From NCBI GenBank assembly GCA_945881875.1, contig CAMCVH010000005.1, positions 62,001 to 126,000 on the forward strand: a stretch of 64,000 bases of DNA. The letters run 5' to 3'. The stretch's first letter is position 1. The number at the start of each line of letters is the position of its first letter. Positions 30,985-38,416 of this stretch are shown here, piece after piece. Made by a program: the position numbers and the translations under genes. This stretch comes from Polynucleobacter meluiroseus. GTDB taxonomy: Bacteria > Pseudomonadota > Gammaproteobacteria > Burkholderiales > Burkholderiaceae. The notes below the pieces were generated by a model. That model ran no database searches and was not told where the DNA came from. It saw only the letters and a list, made by a program, of their open reading frames with translations.

Positions 30985-30991
30985 GGTGGGC

Positions 30992-31630
30992 ATGACTTCA
31001 ATTGTTATTCTTATTTCTGGGCGTGGCTCCAATATGGAGGCCATCGTTCGTGCCGCTCAAAAAGAGGCCTGGCCAGCTCAAATTTCAGCGATTATTTCTA
31101 ACCGCCCAGACGCTGGAGGCCTTGAATTTGCAAGGGTAAACAACATTCCTGCCAAATCTTTAGATCATCGTCAGTTTGATAGTCGAGAAGCTTTTGATGC
31201 TGAGCTGGGCAAGCTAATTGATACTTTTAAGCCTGATTTAGTGGTTTTAGCTGGATTTATGAGAGTCTTAACCGCTGAGTTTGTTCAGCACTATGAAGGT
31301 CGTTTACTGAATATTCATCCTTCTTTGTTGCCTCTCTTCCCAGGATTGGCGACTCATGAGCAGGCTTTAGAGGCTGGCGTTAAAGAACATGGTGCAACTG
31401 TGCACTTTGTCACTGAGGCATTAGATCATGGTCCTGTAGTCCTTCAGGCCTCTGTACCTGTGCTTTCAGGAGATACTCCAGATACTTTGGCGCAACGTGT
31501 TTTGAAGCAAGAGCACATCATTTATCCTCGCGCTGTCCGCTGGTTCATTGATAATCGTCTTTCTATTGATCAAAACCGCGTTTTGATTAGTCCACCAGAG
31601 TCTCAGTTACTCGTATCGCAGGATAAGTAA
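30992..31630 (+). CDS. purN: Phosphoribosylglycinamide formyltransferase
   Basis: Formyl-THF-dependent third step of purine synthesis. The 212-residue protein has 'ISGRGSNMEAIV' (8-19, phosphate binding), the catalytic 'NIHPSLLPLFPG' (N107, H109) and D145 in 'LDHGPV'. The frame also opens at a TTG at 30983, but ATG 30992 matches the family ('MTSIVILISGRGSN'). It is followed after four bases by an RNA methyltransferase gene, probably co-transcribed. Confidence 0.97.
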   Translation: MTSIVILISGRGSNMEAIVRAAQKEAWPAQISAIISNRPDAGGLEFARVNNIPAKSLDHRQFDSREAFDAELGKLIDTFKPDLVVLAGFMRVLTAEFVQHYEGRLLNIHPSLLPLFPGLATHEQALEAGVKEHGATVHFVTEALDHGPVVLQASVPVLSGDTPDTLAQRVLKQEHIIYPRAVRWFIDNRLSIDQNRVLISPPESQLLVSQDK

Positions 31631-31634
31631 ATTA

Positions 31635-32996
31635 ATGGCTATTGATTCAAAAGCCGTGGCATCCAGAGCGAAAGCTCTGCCACAACACGTTGAGCATTTA
31701 TCTGTTGTCATAGCAGAGCTCATGCGTTTCGCTCATCCAGCTGACATGGTTGTTAGCCGTTATTTCCGATCACAACCTCGCTTAGGCAATAGAGATAGAG
31801 CGCTTATCGCTGAGGCTTCATTTGCTTTTATTCGACGTAAAACAGAAATTTCTCAGTTTGCAGAGAGCGGTGCTGGCCCATTGGGTCGTCGTTTAGCTCT
31901 GTTAGCTTTATTCATAACTTTGATTGAGAGTGGTTTGGGGACAGGTAATCGTGCAGAAAGCGCTTTAGCTGACTTGGCATTCGTGGTTCAGCCGATTGAA
32001 ATTGATTGGCTTAAGCGTTTTGGCTTGATTGAACGAGACACTTTGGCTGTTTTAACCCGAGTTAACCTTCCTGAATGGATTTGGTCGGCCTTTGGTTCAT
32101 CTGTACCTAAAAACGAATGCTTGCCATTGGCTGAAGCCATGCTCAAGGCTGCACCCTTAGATTTACGCGTCAACACCATTAAAGCTCAGCGAGAAGAGCT
32201 TCTAGCACTCTTAAATGACCTTGGTGGACGTTATACCGCTGAGCCAACCCCTTATGCGCCTAATGGTGTTCGTTTAAAAGGAAAGCCAGCTCTTCAAACT
32301 CAAGAATTTTTCAAAAAAGGTTTGGTTGAAGTTCAGGATGAAGGAAGCCAGCTTTTAAGCATGCTACTTGAACCAAAGCGTGGTGAGATGGTGGTGGACT
32401 TTTGTGCTGGTGCCGGCGGTAAAACTTTATCACTAGGTGCCATGATGCGTTCAAGCGGTCGTCTGTACGCATTTGACGTATCAGAAAAGCGTTTAGCTAA
32501 TTTAAAGCCTCGTTTAGCTAAAAGTGGCTTATCTAACGTTCATCCGGTTTGGATTGATAACGAAAATGACGCCAAGGTCAAACGCTTAGCGGGCAAGATT
32601 GACCGAGTGCTGGTTGATGCACCTTGCAGCGGCTTGGGTACTTTGCGCCGTAATCCAGACCTTAAATGGCGCCAATCCCCCCAAAGTGTTGCAGAGTTAA
32701 CTCAAAAACAACTTTCGATTTTGACTTCTGCTGCTCGCTTGCTAAAGCCAGGAGGGCGCATCGTCTATGCCACTTGCAGTTTGATTCAGCAAGAAAACCA
32801 AGGGGTTATTGAGGCATTTTTAGCTAAAAATGAGAATTTTGAGCTAAAAGATCCTAAAGAAGTCCTAAAAGGAAGCTTTCCAATGATGGGCGATTTACCA
32901 ATTGGAGCCAGTGAAGGATCGAGCTATTGGCAGCTTTTCCCGCACATTCACGGCACAGATGGCTTTTTTGGCGCCATCTTAGAGAGAAAAGCCTAA
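31635..32996 (+). CDS. RsmB/NOP-family RNA (cytosine-C5) methyltransferase
   Basis: A 453-residue SAM-dependent RNA m5C methyltransferase. The C-terminal Rossmann domain has 'VDFCAGAGGKTLSLG' (SAM motif I), 'VDAPCSGLGTLRRNPDLKW' and 'YATCSLIQQENQGV', giving the two catalytic cysteines (PCSG and TCS) of the Nop2/Sun family. The N-terminal half is helical and does not look like a standard NusB domain, so calling it RsmB itself (16S rRNA C967) would go too far. It is coupled to purN and closed by a strong hairpin. Confidence 0.9.
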   Translation: MAIDSKAVASRAKALPQHVEHLSVVIAELMRFAHPADMVVSRYFRSQPRLGNRDRALIAEASFAFIRRKTEISQFAESGAGPLGRRLALLALFITLIESGLGTGNRAESALADLAFVVQPIEIDWLKRFGLIERDTLAVLTRVNLPEWIWSAFGSSVPKNECLPLAEAMLKAAPLDLRVNTIKAQREELLALLNDLGGRYTAEPTPYAPNGVRLKGKPALQTQEFFKKGLVEVQDEGSQLLSMLLEPKRGEMVVDFCAGAGGKTLSLGAMMRSSGRLYAFDVSEKRLANLKPRLAKSGLSNVHPVWIDNENDAKVKRLAGKIDRVLVDAPCSGLGTLRRNPDLKWRQSPQSVAELTQKQLSILTSAARLLKPGGRIVYATCSLIQQENQGVIEAFLAKNENFELKDPKEVLKGSFPMMGDLPIGASEGSSYWQLFPHIHGTDGFFGAILERKA

Positions 32997-33004
32997 TTTT
33001 AAGC

Positions 33005-33038
33005 AATTAACGCTAATTTTTATCAATTAGCGTTAATT
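33005..33038 (+). terminator. AT-rich hairpin after the methyltransferase gene
   Basis: A perfect 14-bp stem: AATTAACGCTAATT (33005-33018) and AATTAGCGTTAATT (33025-33038) around a 6-base loop. It starts nine bases after the stop codon. The following bases (TGTTTC) form only a weak T-run, so it is probably, but not certainly, an intrinsic terminator. Confidence 0.65.
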
Positions 33039-33102
33039 TGTTTCTAAAAAACATGATCTTCAATAAGATTTTGGTTCGAGCATTAAAGAATTTCTAAATA
33101 CT

Positions 33103-33111
33103 TGCTAAAAT
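33103..33111 (+). promoter_or_regulatory. Extended -10 promoter of the desaturase gene
   Basis: TGCTAAAAT matches the extended -10 TGnTATAAT with one mismatch in the hexamer. TTAAAG lies 17 bases upstream as a weak -35. The transcript would start about 26 bases before the start codon, leaving room for the AGAGGA ribosome binding site. Confidence 0.45.
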
Positions 33112-33143
33112 AGACCCTTAAGTTAATTAAGAGGATCTGCCTA

Positions 33144-34343
33144 ATGGCTTGGTTAGAAAATACAAGAGATTTTGTTTTAAACGGTTTGGCTAATGGCTAT
33201 TTAAATTGGTCATGGTGGCAAGTGTTATTGATCACTTTGTTGCTAACCCACATCACCATTGCCAGTGTGACGATCTTTTTACACCGTTGCCAAGCGCATC
33301 GAGCATTAGACTTGCACGCGATCCCATCCCATTTTTTCCGTTTTTGGTTGTGGTTAACAACAGGTATGGTCACTAAGCAGTGGGCAGCTATTCACCGCAA
33401 GCACCACGCTAAATGTGAAACAGTTGATGACCCACATAGTCCTCAAGTTCTCGGTATCGAAACCGTTTTGTCTCGTGGCGCTGAGTTATACCGAGCAGAA
33501 GCTAAAAATCAAGAGACGATTGATAAGTTCGGTCACGGTACTCCTGATGACTGGATTGAAAAGAATTTGTATTCAAGATTTCAATGGCAGGGTGTTGCCT
33601 TGATGCTCATTATTGATGTGATCTTATTTGGAGCATTGGGAGCGACTGTATGGGCTGTTCAAATGCTATGGATTCCAATAACTGCCGCTGGCGTCATTAA
33701 CGGTATTGGTCACTATTGGGGTTACCGTAACTACGATTGTGTTGATGCCTCTAGGAACGTTTTTCCGTTCGGTATTTTGATTGGTGGGGAAGAGCTACAT
33801 AACAACCACCATACCTATGCCACAAGCGCTAAGCTATCTAATAAATGGTATGAGATTGATATTGGTTGGGTTTATATCCGTATTCTTGAAATCATGAAAT
33901 TAGCAACCGTTAAGAAATTACCTCCCAAGCCGATCTTGGCGCAGTTAACTGCAGCTTCAGAAACTACTTTGCAGGCCGTCATTGCCAATCGTTATGAAGT
34001 GATGGCGCGTTATTCAAAAACATTACGTAAAACCTTTGATGCTGAAGTCGTACACATGCGGGAGCTGGCTAGTCATTATAGCGATCAGCATCTTTGGTTA
34101 TACAAAGATGAAGCTAAGCTGACAGTTAACGAGAAAGTTCGTCTTGAGGAACTTATTCTGACAAGCAAATCAGTGCGACTAATGGTAGAAATGCGTCGTG
34201 ATTTATCTTCACTGTGGGAGCGCTCACACGTGACCAAGGAGCAGTTAACTGCTCAGTTACAAGATTGGTGCCATAGAGCTGAAACGAGTGGAATGGCAGG
34301 CTTGCAAGAGTTCTCCTTGCGTTTGCGTCGATACACGATATAA
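33144..34343 (+). CDS. Acyl-CoA/acyl-lipid delta-9-type fatty acid desaturase
   Basis: A 399-residue membrane di-iron desaturase. The three histidine boxes are visible: 'HRCQAH' (about 47-52), 'HRKHHAK' (about 84-90) and 'GEELHNNHHTYA' (about 210-221). Hydrophobic segments lie near 22-45, 64-75 and 145-180. The last 130 or so residues are soluble and helical ('RYEVMARYSKTLRKTFDAEVVHM'), longer than minimal stearoyl-CoA desaturases. It probably introduces a cis double bond to adjust membrane fluidity. It stands alone with its own extended -10 promoter and a strong terminator. Confidence 0.88.
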   Translation: MAWLENTRDFVLNGLANGYLNWSWWQVLLITLLLTHITIASVTIFLHRCQAHRALDLHAIPSHFFRFWLWLTTGMVTKQWAAIHRKHHAKCETVDDPHSPQVLGIETVLSRGAELYRAEAKNQETIDKFGHGTPDDWIEKNLYSRFQWQGVALMLIIDVILFGALGATVWAVQMLWIPITAAGVINGIGHYWGYRNYDCVDASRNVFPFGILIGGEELHNNHHTYATSAKLSNKWYEIDIGWVYIRILEIMKLATVKKLPPKPILAQLTAASETTLQAVIANRYEVMARYSKTLRKTFDAEVVHMRELASHYSDQHLWLYKDEAKLTVNEKVRLEELILTSKSVRLMVEMRRDLSSLWERSHVTKEQLTAQLQDWCHRAETSGMAGLQEFSLRLRRYTI

Positions 34344-34365
34344 ATCACCTTAGGTGAGAGCATGA

Positions 34366-34400
34366 AAAAATAAAGCCCGCTAAAAGCGGGCTTTATTTTT
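34366..34400. terminator. Bidirectional terminator between the desaturase gene and rpmG
   Basis: A perfect 15-bp stem (AAAAATAAAGCCCGC at 34366-34380; its complement at 34386-34400) with a 5-base loop. It carries a GC-rich core and T-runs on both strands. It lies 22 bases after the desaturase stop and 14 bases after the rpmG stop on the other strand. Confidence 0.9.
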
Positions 34401-34414
34401 GAAGCAAAGTTTAA

Positions 34415-34582
34415 TTACTTAATCTTTGTTTCTTTGTATGAAACGTGCTTGCGAACTTTTGGATCAAACTTCATGATTTCCATTTTTTCAGGCATGTTAC
34501 GTTTGTTTTTTGTAGTCGTATAGAAGTGACCTGTACCAGCTGTCGACTCTAACTTGATTTTTTCGCGTCCACCTTTAGCCAT
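34415..34582 (-). CDS. rpmG: 50S ribosomal protein L33
   Basis: A 55-residue ribosomal protein: '[20 protein letters not shown]' followed by '[20 protein letters not shown]' and '[15 protein letters not shown]'. This is a complete L33 of the zinc-free type (no CxxC pairs), as in E. coli. It lies 11 bases after rpmB with 'AAGGAGCAGCAAA' before the ATG as ribosome binding site. Together they form the conserved rpmB-rpmG operon, terminated at 34366-34400. Confidence 0.97.
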   Translation of the reverse strand: MAKGGREKIKLESTAGTGHFYTTTKNKRNMPEKMEIMKFDPKVRKHVSYKETKIK

Positions 34583-34593
34583 TTTGCTGCTCC

Positions 34594-34827
34594 TTAGATT
34601 TCACCGCGAGCACGCAAATCAGCTAAAACAGCGTCAATGCCTACTTTATCGATCATGCGAAGACCCGCATTGGCGATGCGTAAGCTCACCCAACGGTTTT
34701 CTGATTCAACCCAAAAACGACGATTTTGCAAGTTTGGCAAAAAGCGACGTTTTGTCTTATTGTTTGCATGGGAAACATTGTTGCCGACCATCGGCTTCTT
34801 CCCTGTGACTTGGCAGATTCTTGCCAT
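34594..34827 (-). CDS. rpmB: 50S ribosomal protein L28
   Basis: A 77-residue ribosomal protein, '[34 protein letters not shown]' in its first part, with the L28 block '[28 protein letters not shown]'. The open frame extends 60 bases further upstream, but the family N-terminus and AAGGAG (about 34835-34840) fix the ATG at 34827. It is the first gene of the rpmB-rpmG operon. Confidence 0.97.
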   Translation of the reverse strand: MARICQVTGKKPMVGNNVSHANNKTKRRFLPNLQNRRFWVESENRWVSLRIANAGLRMIDKVGIDAVLADLRARGEI

Positions 34828-34857
34828 GACACGCTCCTTAAAGTGCGAAAAGAGAAG

Positions 34858-34866
34858 ATTGTAGCA
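34858..34866 (-). promoter_or_regulatory. Extended -10 promoter of rpmB-rpmG
   Basis: On the minus strand TGCTACAAT fits the extended -10 consensus with one mismatch. The -35 position 17 bases upstream (TGGAAT) is weak, as is common for extended -10 promoters. The predicted leader is about 24 bases and contains AAGGAG. Confidence 0.5.
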
Positions 34867-34892
34867 GGTGGTGAAAAAGTATTCCACTCCCG

Positions 34893-34941
34893 TGGATGTT
34901 TATTTACTAATAAATCAAAAAATAACTCAAATAAACATCCA
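34893..34941. repeat. 13-bp perfect inverted repeat between radC and rpmB
   Basis: TGGATGTTTATTT (34893-34905) and AAATAAACATCCA (34929-34941) are exact complements around a 23-base AT-rich loop. It lies downstream of radC and upstream of the rpmB promoter. There is no following T-run. It may be a radC 3' hairpin or a binding site for a regulator of rpmB. Confidence 0.6.
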
Positions 34942-34972
34942 ATTAAGTTAGTGCTTACTATCAATAAGTTAT

Positions 34973-35650
34973 TTATTTAGGCATTATTTTAAGGTCCGTT
35001 AAAGATATTGCCCCATGTCTAGCTACTATGCAGTGATCTAGCAGCTGAATATCAATTAATTTCAGGGCTTCATACAAAGACTTAGTAAGTTCCAAATCGG
35101 CTTCACTGGGCTCTAGGTAGCCACTTGGATGATTATGCGCAATGATCAGATAGCTAGCGTTTTTTAATAGACATTCCTTAGCTATTTCTCGGATATGGAC
35201 AGTTGTTTGGGCAATCGAGCCTCTAAAAATCTCATGACAGTTGATTAATCGAAGGTGATGATCAAGATAAAGGCAAACAAATACCTCATGTTCCTTATGG
35301 CCAATGAGTGAAATAAGATAGTTTTTAACCAAACCTGTAGAGGACAAAACGTTCTCTTGTTTTAATTTCTCAAGGTAACTTCTTTGGACCAGCTCATAAA
35401 TAACTTTGAGTTGAGACCACTTGGCAACTCCAATGCCCTTAAATTGAATCAAATCATCATGATTGGCATTCAAAATGGCGCTGATAGATCCGAATTGATC
35501 AAGTAAACGAACTGAAAGAGCCAATGAGTTTTCACCTTGACTGCCAGTTCTCAAGAGGATTGATAGGAGTTCAGCATCACTCATTTGGTCGGGACCTTTA
35601 GAGAGCAGCTTTTCTCTAGGTCGAAGATCGCCAGGAAAAACATTTTTAAT
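34973..35650 (-). CDS. radC: RadC-family JAMM protein (start uncertain)
   Basis: Homologous to RadC/UPF0758, a JAMM-fold metalloprotein of uncertain role despite its 'DNA repair' name. Visible are the N-terminal helix-hairpin-helix-like part ('RPREKLLSKGPDQMSDAELLSILLRTG', 'FKGIGVAKWSQLK') and the JAMM signature 'IIAHNHPSGYLEPSEADLELT' (HxHx7SxxD). No ATG, GTG or TTG lies in frame near the expected N-terminus. The first in-frame ATG is 35584, inside the conserved region. An ATG at 35643-35641 is one base out of frame, just before a five-T run. The coordinate given uses the ATT at 35650 as a placeholder. Confidence 0.85.
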   Translation of the reverse strand: MKNVFPGDLRPREKLLSKGPDQMSDAELLSILLRTGSQGENSLALSVRLLDQFGSISAILNANHDDLIQFKGIGVAKWSQLKVIYELVQRSYLEKLKQENVLSSTGLVKNYLISLIGHKEHEVFVCLYLDHHLRLINCHEIFRGSIAQTTVHIREIAKECLLKNASYLIIAHNHPSGYLEPSEADLELTKSLYEALKLIDIQLLDHCIVARHGAISLTDLKIMPK

Positions 35651-35689
35651 TCTTTGAACAGATTTCTCAAGGGTAGTTAAAATGCCACT

Positions 35690-36154
35690 ATGACGAATAA
35701 AAATGTGGCCAGCGGTCCCGTAGTTACCGCAACATCTTTCTTGACCCTTAACTACCGCATCATCCTTCCCGAGGGAGGGGATTTGGTCAATACTTTTGAG
35801 GATAAGCCCGCTACCTTGTTGATGGGTACTGGACAATTCTCTCCTAGCTTGGAAGAAGTCATGGTTGGTATGGTTAGTGGCGAAAGAAAAACATTCACGC
35901 TTGAGCCAGAAGTAGCTTTTGGCTTGAAGAACCCAGATTTGATTAGAGAGGTTTCTTTGTCGACCTTGAGAGAAAACAGTTCGCCAGAAGAAGAGTATCT
36001 GCCAGGCGATATGATCGAATTCAACGCTCCTAATGGTGCTAAGTATTCTGGCACCTTGGTTTCGATCAATGAAGACTCTGCTATGTTTGATTTCAACCAT
36101 CCCTTGGCTGGAAAAACGGTTCAGTTTGAAGTTGAAATTATTGGCATCCTTTAA
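35690..36154 (+). CDS. fkpB: FKBP-type peptidyl-prolyl isomerase (FkpB/SlpA type)
   Basis: A 154-residue cytoplasmic FKBP with the SlyD/SlpA architecture: FKBP strands 'TATSFLTLNYRIILPEGGDLVNTFEDKPATLLMGTGQFSPSLEEVMVGM' landmarks (about 13-61), then an inserted flap and 'FDFNHPLAGKTVQFEVEIIGIL' at the C-terminus (the NHPLAGK motif is diagnostic). It is divergent from radC and followed directly by ispH. The fkpB-ispH pair is conserved from Burkholderiales to enteric bacteria. Confidence 0.94.
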   Translation: MTNKNVASGPVVTATSFLTLNYRIILPEGGDLVNTFEDKPATLLMGTGQFSPSLEEVMVGMVSGERKTFTLEPEVAFGLKNPDLIREVSLSTLRENSSPEEEYLPGDMIEFNAPNGAKYSGTLVSINEDSAMFDFNHPLAGKTVQFEVEIIGIL

Positions 36155-36157
36155 TTG

Positions 36158-37138
36158 ATGAATCAAACAGATCAACTTTTGCCCAAAGCTAGCAGCGATG
36201 GCGCCACTGGTGAAATTCTTTTGGCTCAACCAAGAGGCTTTTGTGCTGGGGTTGATCGAGCGATCACGATTGTTGAGCAAGCTCTCCAAAAGTTTGGAGC
36301 ACCTATTTATGTTCGCCATGAAATTGTGCATAACGCGTATGTTGTTAATGATTTGCGCTCTAAGGGTGCGGTGTTCATAGATGATTTGAAGGATGTTCCT
36401 TTTGGTAACACAGTCATTTTTAGCGCTCACGGTGTTTCGCCAGCAATTAAGCAAGAAGCAGAAGAGCGCGGCTTGAAAATATTTGACGCTACTTGCCCTT
36501 TGGTCACTAAAGTACACGTTGAAGTTGGAAAAATGCGAAGAGATGGTTTGCATATCATCATGATTGGTCATCGAGGTCATCCTGAAGTTGAGGGCACCAT
36601 GGGCCAGGCACCAGACGGCATCGAACTTGTAGAAAACATTCAAGATGTTGAATCATTATCTTTACCAGCCAATAGCAAAGTTGCGTACGTTACACAAACA
36701 ACTTTATCGGTGGATGAGACTAAGGAAATTGTTGAAGCTTTAAAGAAAAAATTTCCAGAAATCGCCCAGCCTAAAAAGCAGGATATTTGTTACGCTACTC
36801 AAAATCGTCAAGACGCCGTTAAATTCATGGCCCCACAAGTTGATATAGTGATTGTGGTGGGTAGTCCTAATAGCTCGAACTCTAATCGTTTGAAAGAATT
36901 GTCTGAAAAATTAGGAGTTATTTCCTACATGGTTGATCACCCAAGTCAGCTTAATCCCGAATGGTTTTTGGGCAAAAAGCGAATTGGTCTCACGGCTGGT
37001 GCTTCGGCACCTGAAAGTCTGGCTCAGTCAATCATCGAGCGCATCAAAGAAATGGGGCCAAGAAGTGTTCGTGTTCTTGATGGCATTATTGAGAATACTG
37101 AATTCCCTCTACCCAAAGGCTTATCTCTAAAGTCTTAG
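36158..37138 (+). CDS. ispH: 4-hydroxy-3-methylbut-2-enyl diphosphate reductase
   Basis: 4Fe-4S enzyme for the last step of the MEP isoprenoid pathway, making IPP and DMAPP. The 326-residue protein has the three cluster cysteines in 'QPRGFCAGVDRAI', 'DATCPLVTKVH' and 'ICYATQNRQDA', plus 'GHRGHPEVEGTMGQ' and 'TAGASAPE'. I start at ATG 36158; a TTG directly after the fkpB stop (36155) would add one residue. dxs and ispA of the same pathway are at the right end of the window. Confidence 0.98.
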   Translation: MNQTDQLLPKASSDGATGEILLAQPRGFCAGVDRAITIVEQALQKFGAPIYVRHEIVHNAYVVNDLRSKGAVFIDDLKDVPFGNTVIFSAHGVSPAIKQEAEERGLKIFDATCPLVTKVHVEVGKMRRDGLHIIMIGHRGHPEVEGTMGQAPDGIELVENIQDVESLSLPANSKVAYVTQTTLSVDETKEIVEALKKKFPEIAQPKKQDICYATQNRQDAVKFMAPQVDIVIVVGSPNSSNSNRLKELSEKLGVISYMVDHPSQLNPEWFLGKKRIGLTAGASAPESLAQSIIERIKEMGPRSVRVLDGIIENTEFPLPKGLSLKS

Positions 37139-37140
37139 AC

Positions 37141-37174
37141 AATAAAAAACGCCTTTAAAAAGGCGTTTTTTATT
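37141..37174. terminator. Bidirectional terminator between ispH and the aminotransferase gene
   Basis: A perfect 15-bp stem, AATAAAAAACGCCTT (37141-37155) with its complement at 37160-37174, around the loop TAAA. A- and T-runs flank the CGCCTT core on both sides, so it can act on both converging genes. Confidence 0.9.
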
Positions 37175-37192
37175 AATTCTGTTTAAAAAATA

Positions 37193-38392
37193 TTACTTAA
37201 TTGATTGAAGAACTACTCTTAGCATATCTACCATTTGTTTAAGTTCTTCACGACTGATATTTAACGCCGGCATAAAGCGCAGTAAATTAGGGCGAGGCGA
37301 ATTCAGTAGCAGCCCAACAGGCTCTAAGTTGCGAGCACGCTCAACAATCTCTGGCCCAATATCTCTATTTAGCTTAAATGCTCTCAGTAGGCCTTCACCG
37401 CGCTCTCCGTCATGACCCAGCTCGTCACTTAACTTTAGTAATAAACCACTTAAGTAAGCACCTTTTGATTGAACTTCTTCTAAAAAACCAGGAGCTAATA
37501 ATTGTTTGATGACACTGCAACCAACTGCCGTCATCAATGGATTGCCGTTATAAGTGCCACCTTGATCACCAGGCTCAAAGCAAGCCACCTCATCGGTAGC
37601 TAACAAAGCTGCAAGGGGTACACCGCCACCAATACCTTTACCAAGGCTCATGATGTCAGGTTCGATGTCATATAACTGGTGTGCGAATAACTTACCTGTT
37701 CTTCCACAACCAGCTTGAACCTCATCAACGATTAGTAAAATATTATTTTTCTTAGTGAGTGCACGAAGGTCGCGCATAAATTTATGATCAGCTGGAATAA
37801 CGCCGCCTTCACCTTGAACAGGCTCAAGCATCACGGCCACAGTTTTATCTGTGATCAGTTTTTCAACTGATGCAAGATCATTCAACTCTGCTTTAGGGAA
37901 GCCGGCTACTTGAGGTGCAAACATTGTGCCCCAACCCTCCTTGCCTGAAGCACTCATGGTAGCTATTGTTCTGCCATGGAAGCTATGATTAAAAGTGATG
38001 ATTTCAAAAGCGTGATTTTTATGTAGCTTGCCCCACTTACGTGCTAATTTAATGGCACCCTCGTTGGCCTCTGCACCACTGTTAGCAAAGAAAACTTTAT
38101 CAAAGCAGCTATTGCTGGTTAATAAGTTAGACAACTCAATCATAGGTGGATTGTAAAAAGCAGGGCTAGGATTTATTACTTTTCTAGCCTGTGAGTCCAA
38201 TGCAGCAATGATTCCTAGGTTAGAGTGCCCTAAACAATTAACAGCCCAACCTTGTAAAAAATCAAGATACTTTTTCCCATGATCATCTATCAACCATGAT
38301 CCCTGACCTTCAACAAACATAATCTCTGGTCGCTTAGTGATGAACATCACTGAGTGAGTGTCAATTTTGTCTTGCAATGTTGTAGTGTTCAT
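37193..38392 (-). CDS. argD: Acetylornithine aminotransferase (class III, ArgD type)
   Basis: A 399-residue PLP enzyme of fold type I, class III. It has '[15 protein letters not shown]', '[19 protein letters not shown]', '[21 protein letters not shown]' and the PLP lysine in '[18 protein letters not shown]'. The best fit is ArgD/DapC, transaminating N-acetylornithine (and often succinyl-diaminopimelate). Separation from ornithine or GABA aminotransferases is by overall resemblance only. argF and argG lie about 17 kb away, so arginine genes are scattered. Confidence 0.85.
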   Translation of the reverse strand: MNTTTLQDKIDTHSVMFITKRPEIMFVEGQGSWLIDDHGKKYLDFLQGWAVNCLGHSNLGIIAALDSQARKVINPSPAFYNPPMIELSNLLTSNSCFDKVFFANSGAEANEGAIKLARKWGKLHKNHAFEIITFNHSFHGRTIATMSASGKEGWGTMFAPQVAGFPKAELNDLASVEKLITDKTVAVMLEPVQGEGGVIPADHKFMRDLRALTKKNNILLIVDEVQAGCGRTGKLFAHQLYDIEPDIMSLGKGIGGGVPLAALLATDEVACFEPGDQGGTYNGNPLMTAVGCSVIKQLLAPGFLEEVQSKGAYLSGLLLKLSDELGHDGERGEGLLRAFKLNRDIGPEIVERARNLEPVGLLLNSPRPNLLRFMPALNISREELKQMVDMLRVVLQSIK

Positions 38393-38416
38393 AGTTTTTT
38401 ACAGAGCCCAAATTAG

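Noticed and set aside
34554..34980. Several overlapping open frames around rpmG-rpmB on both strands
   Set aside because: The only coherent proteins here are L33 and L28; the others, including a 92-codon frame, have compositions of non-coding frames.
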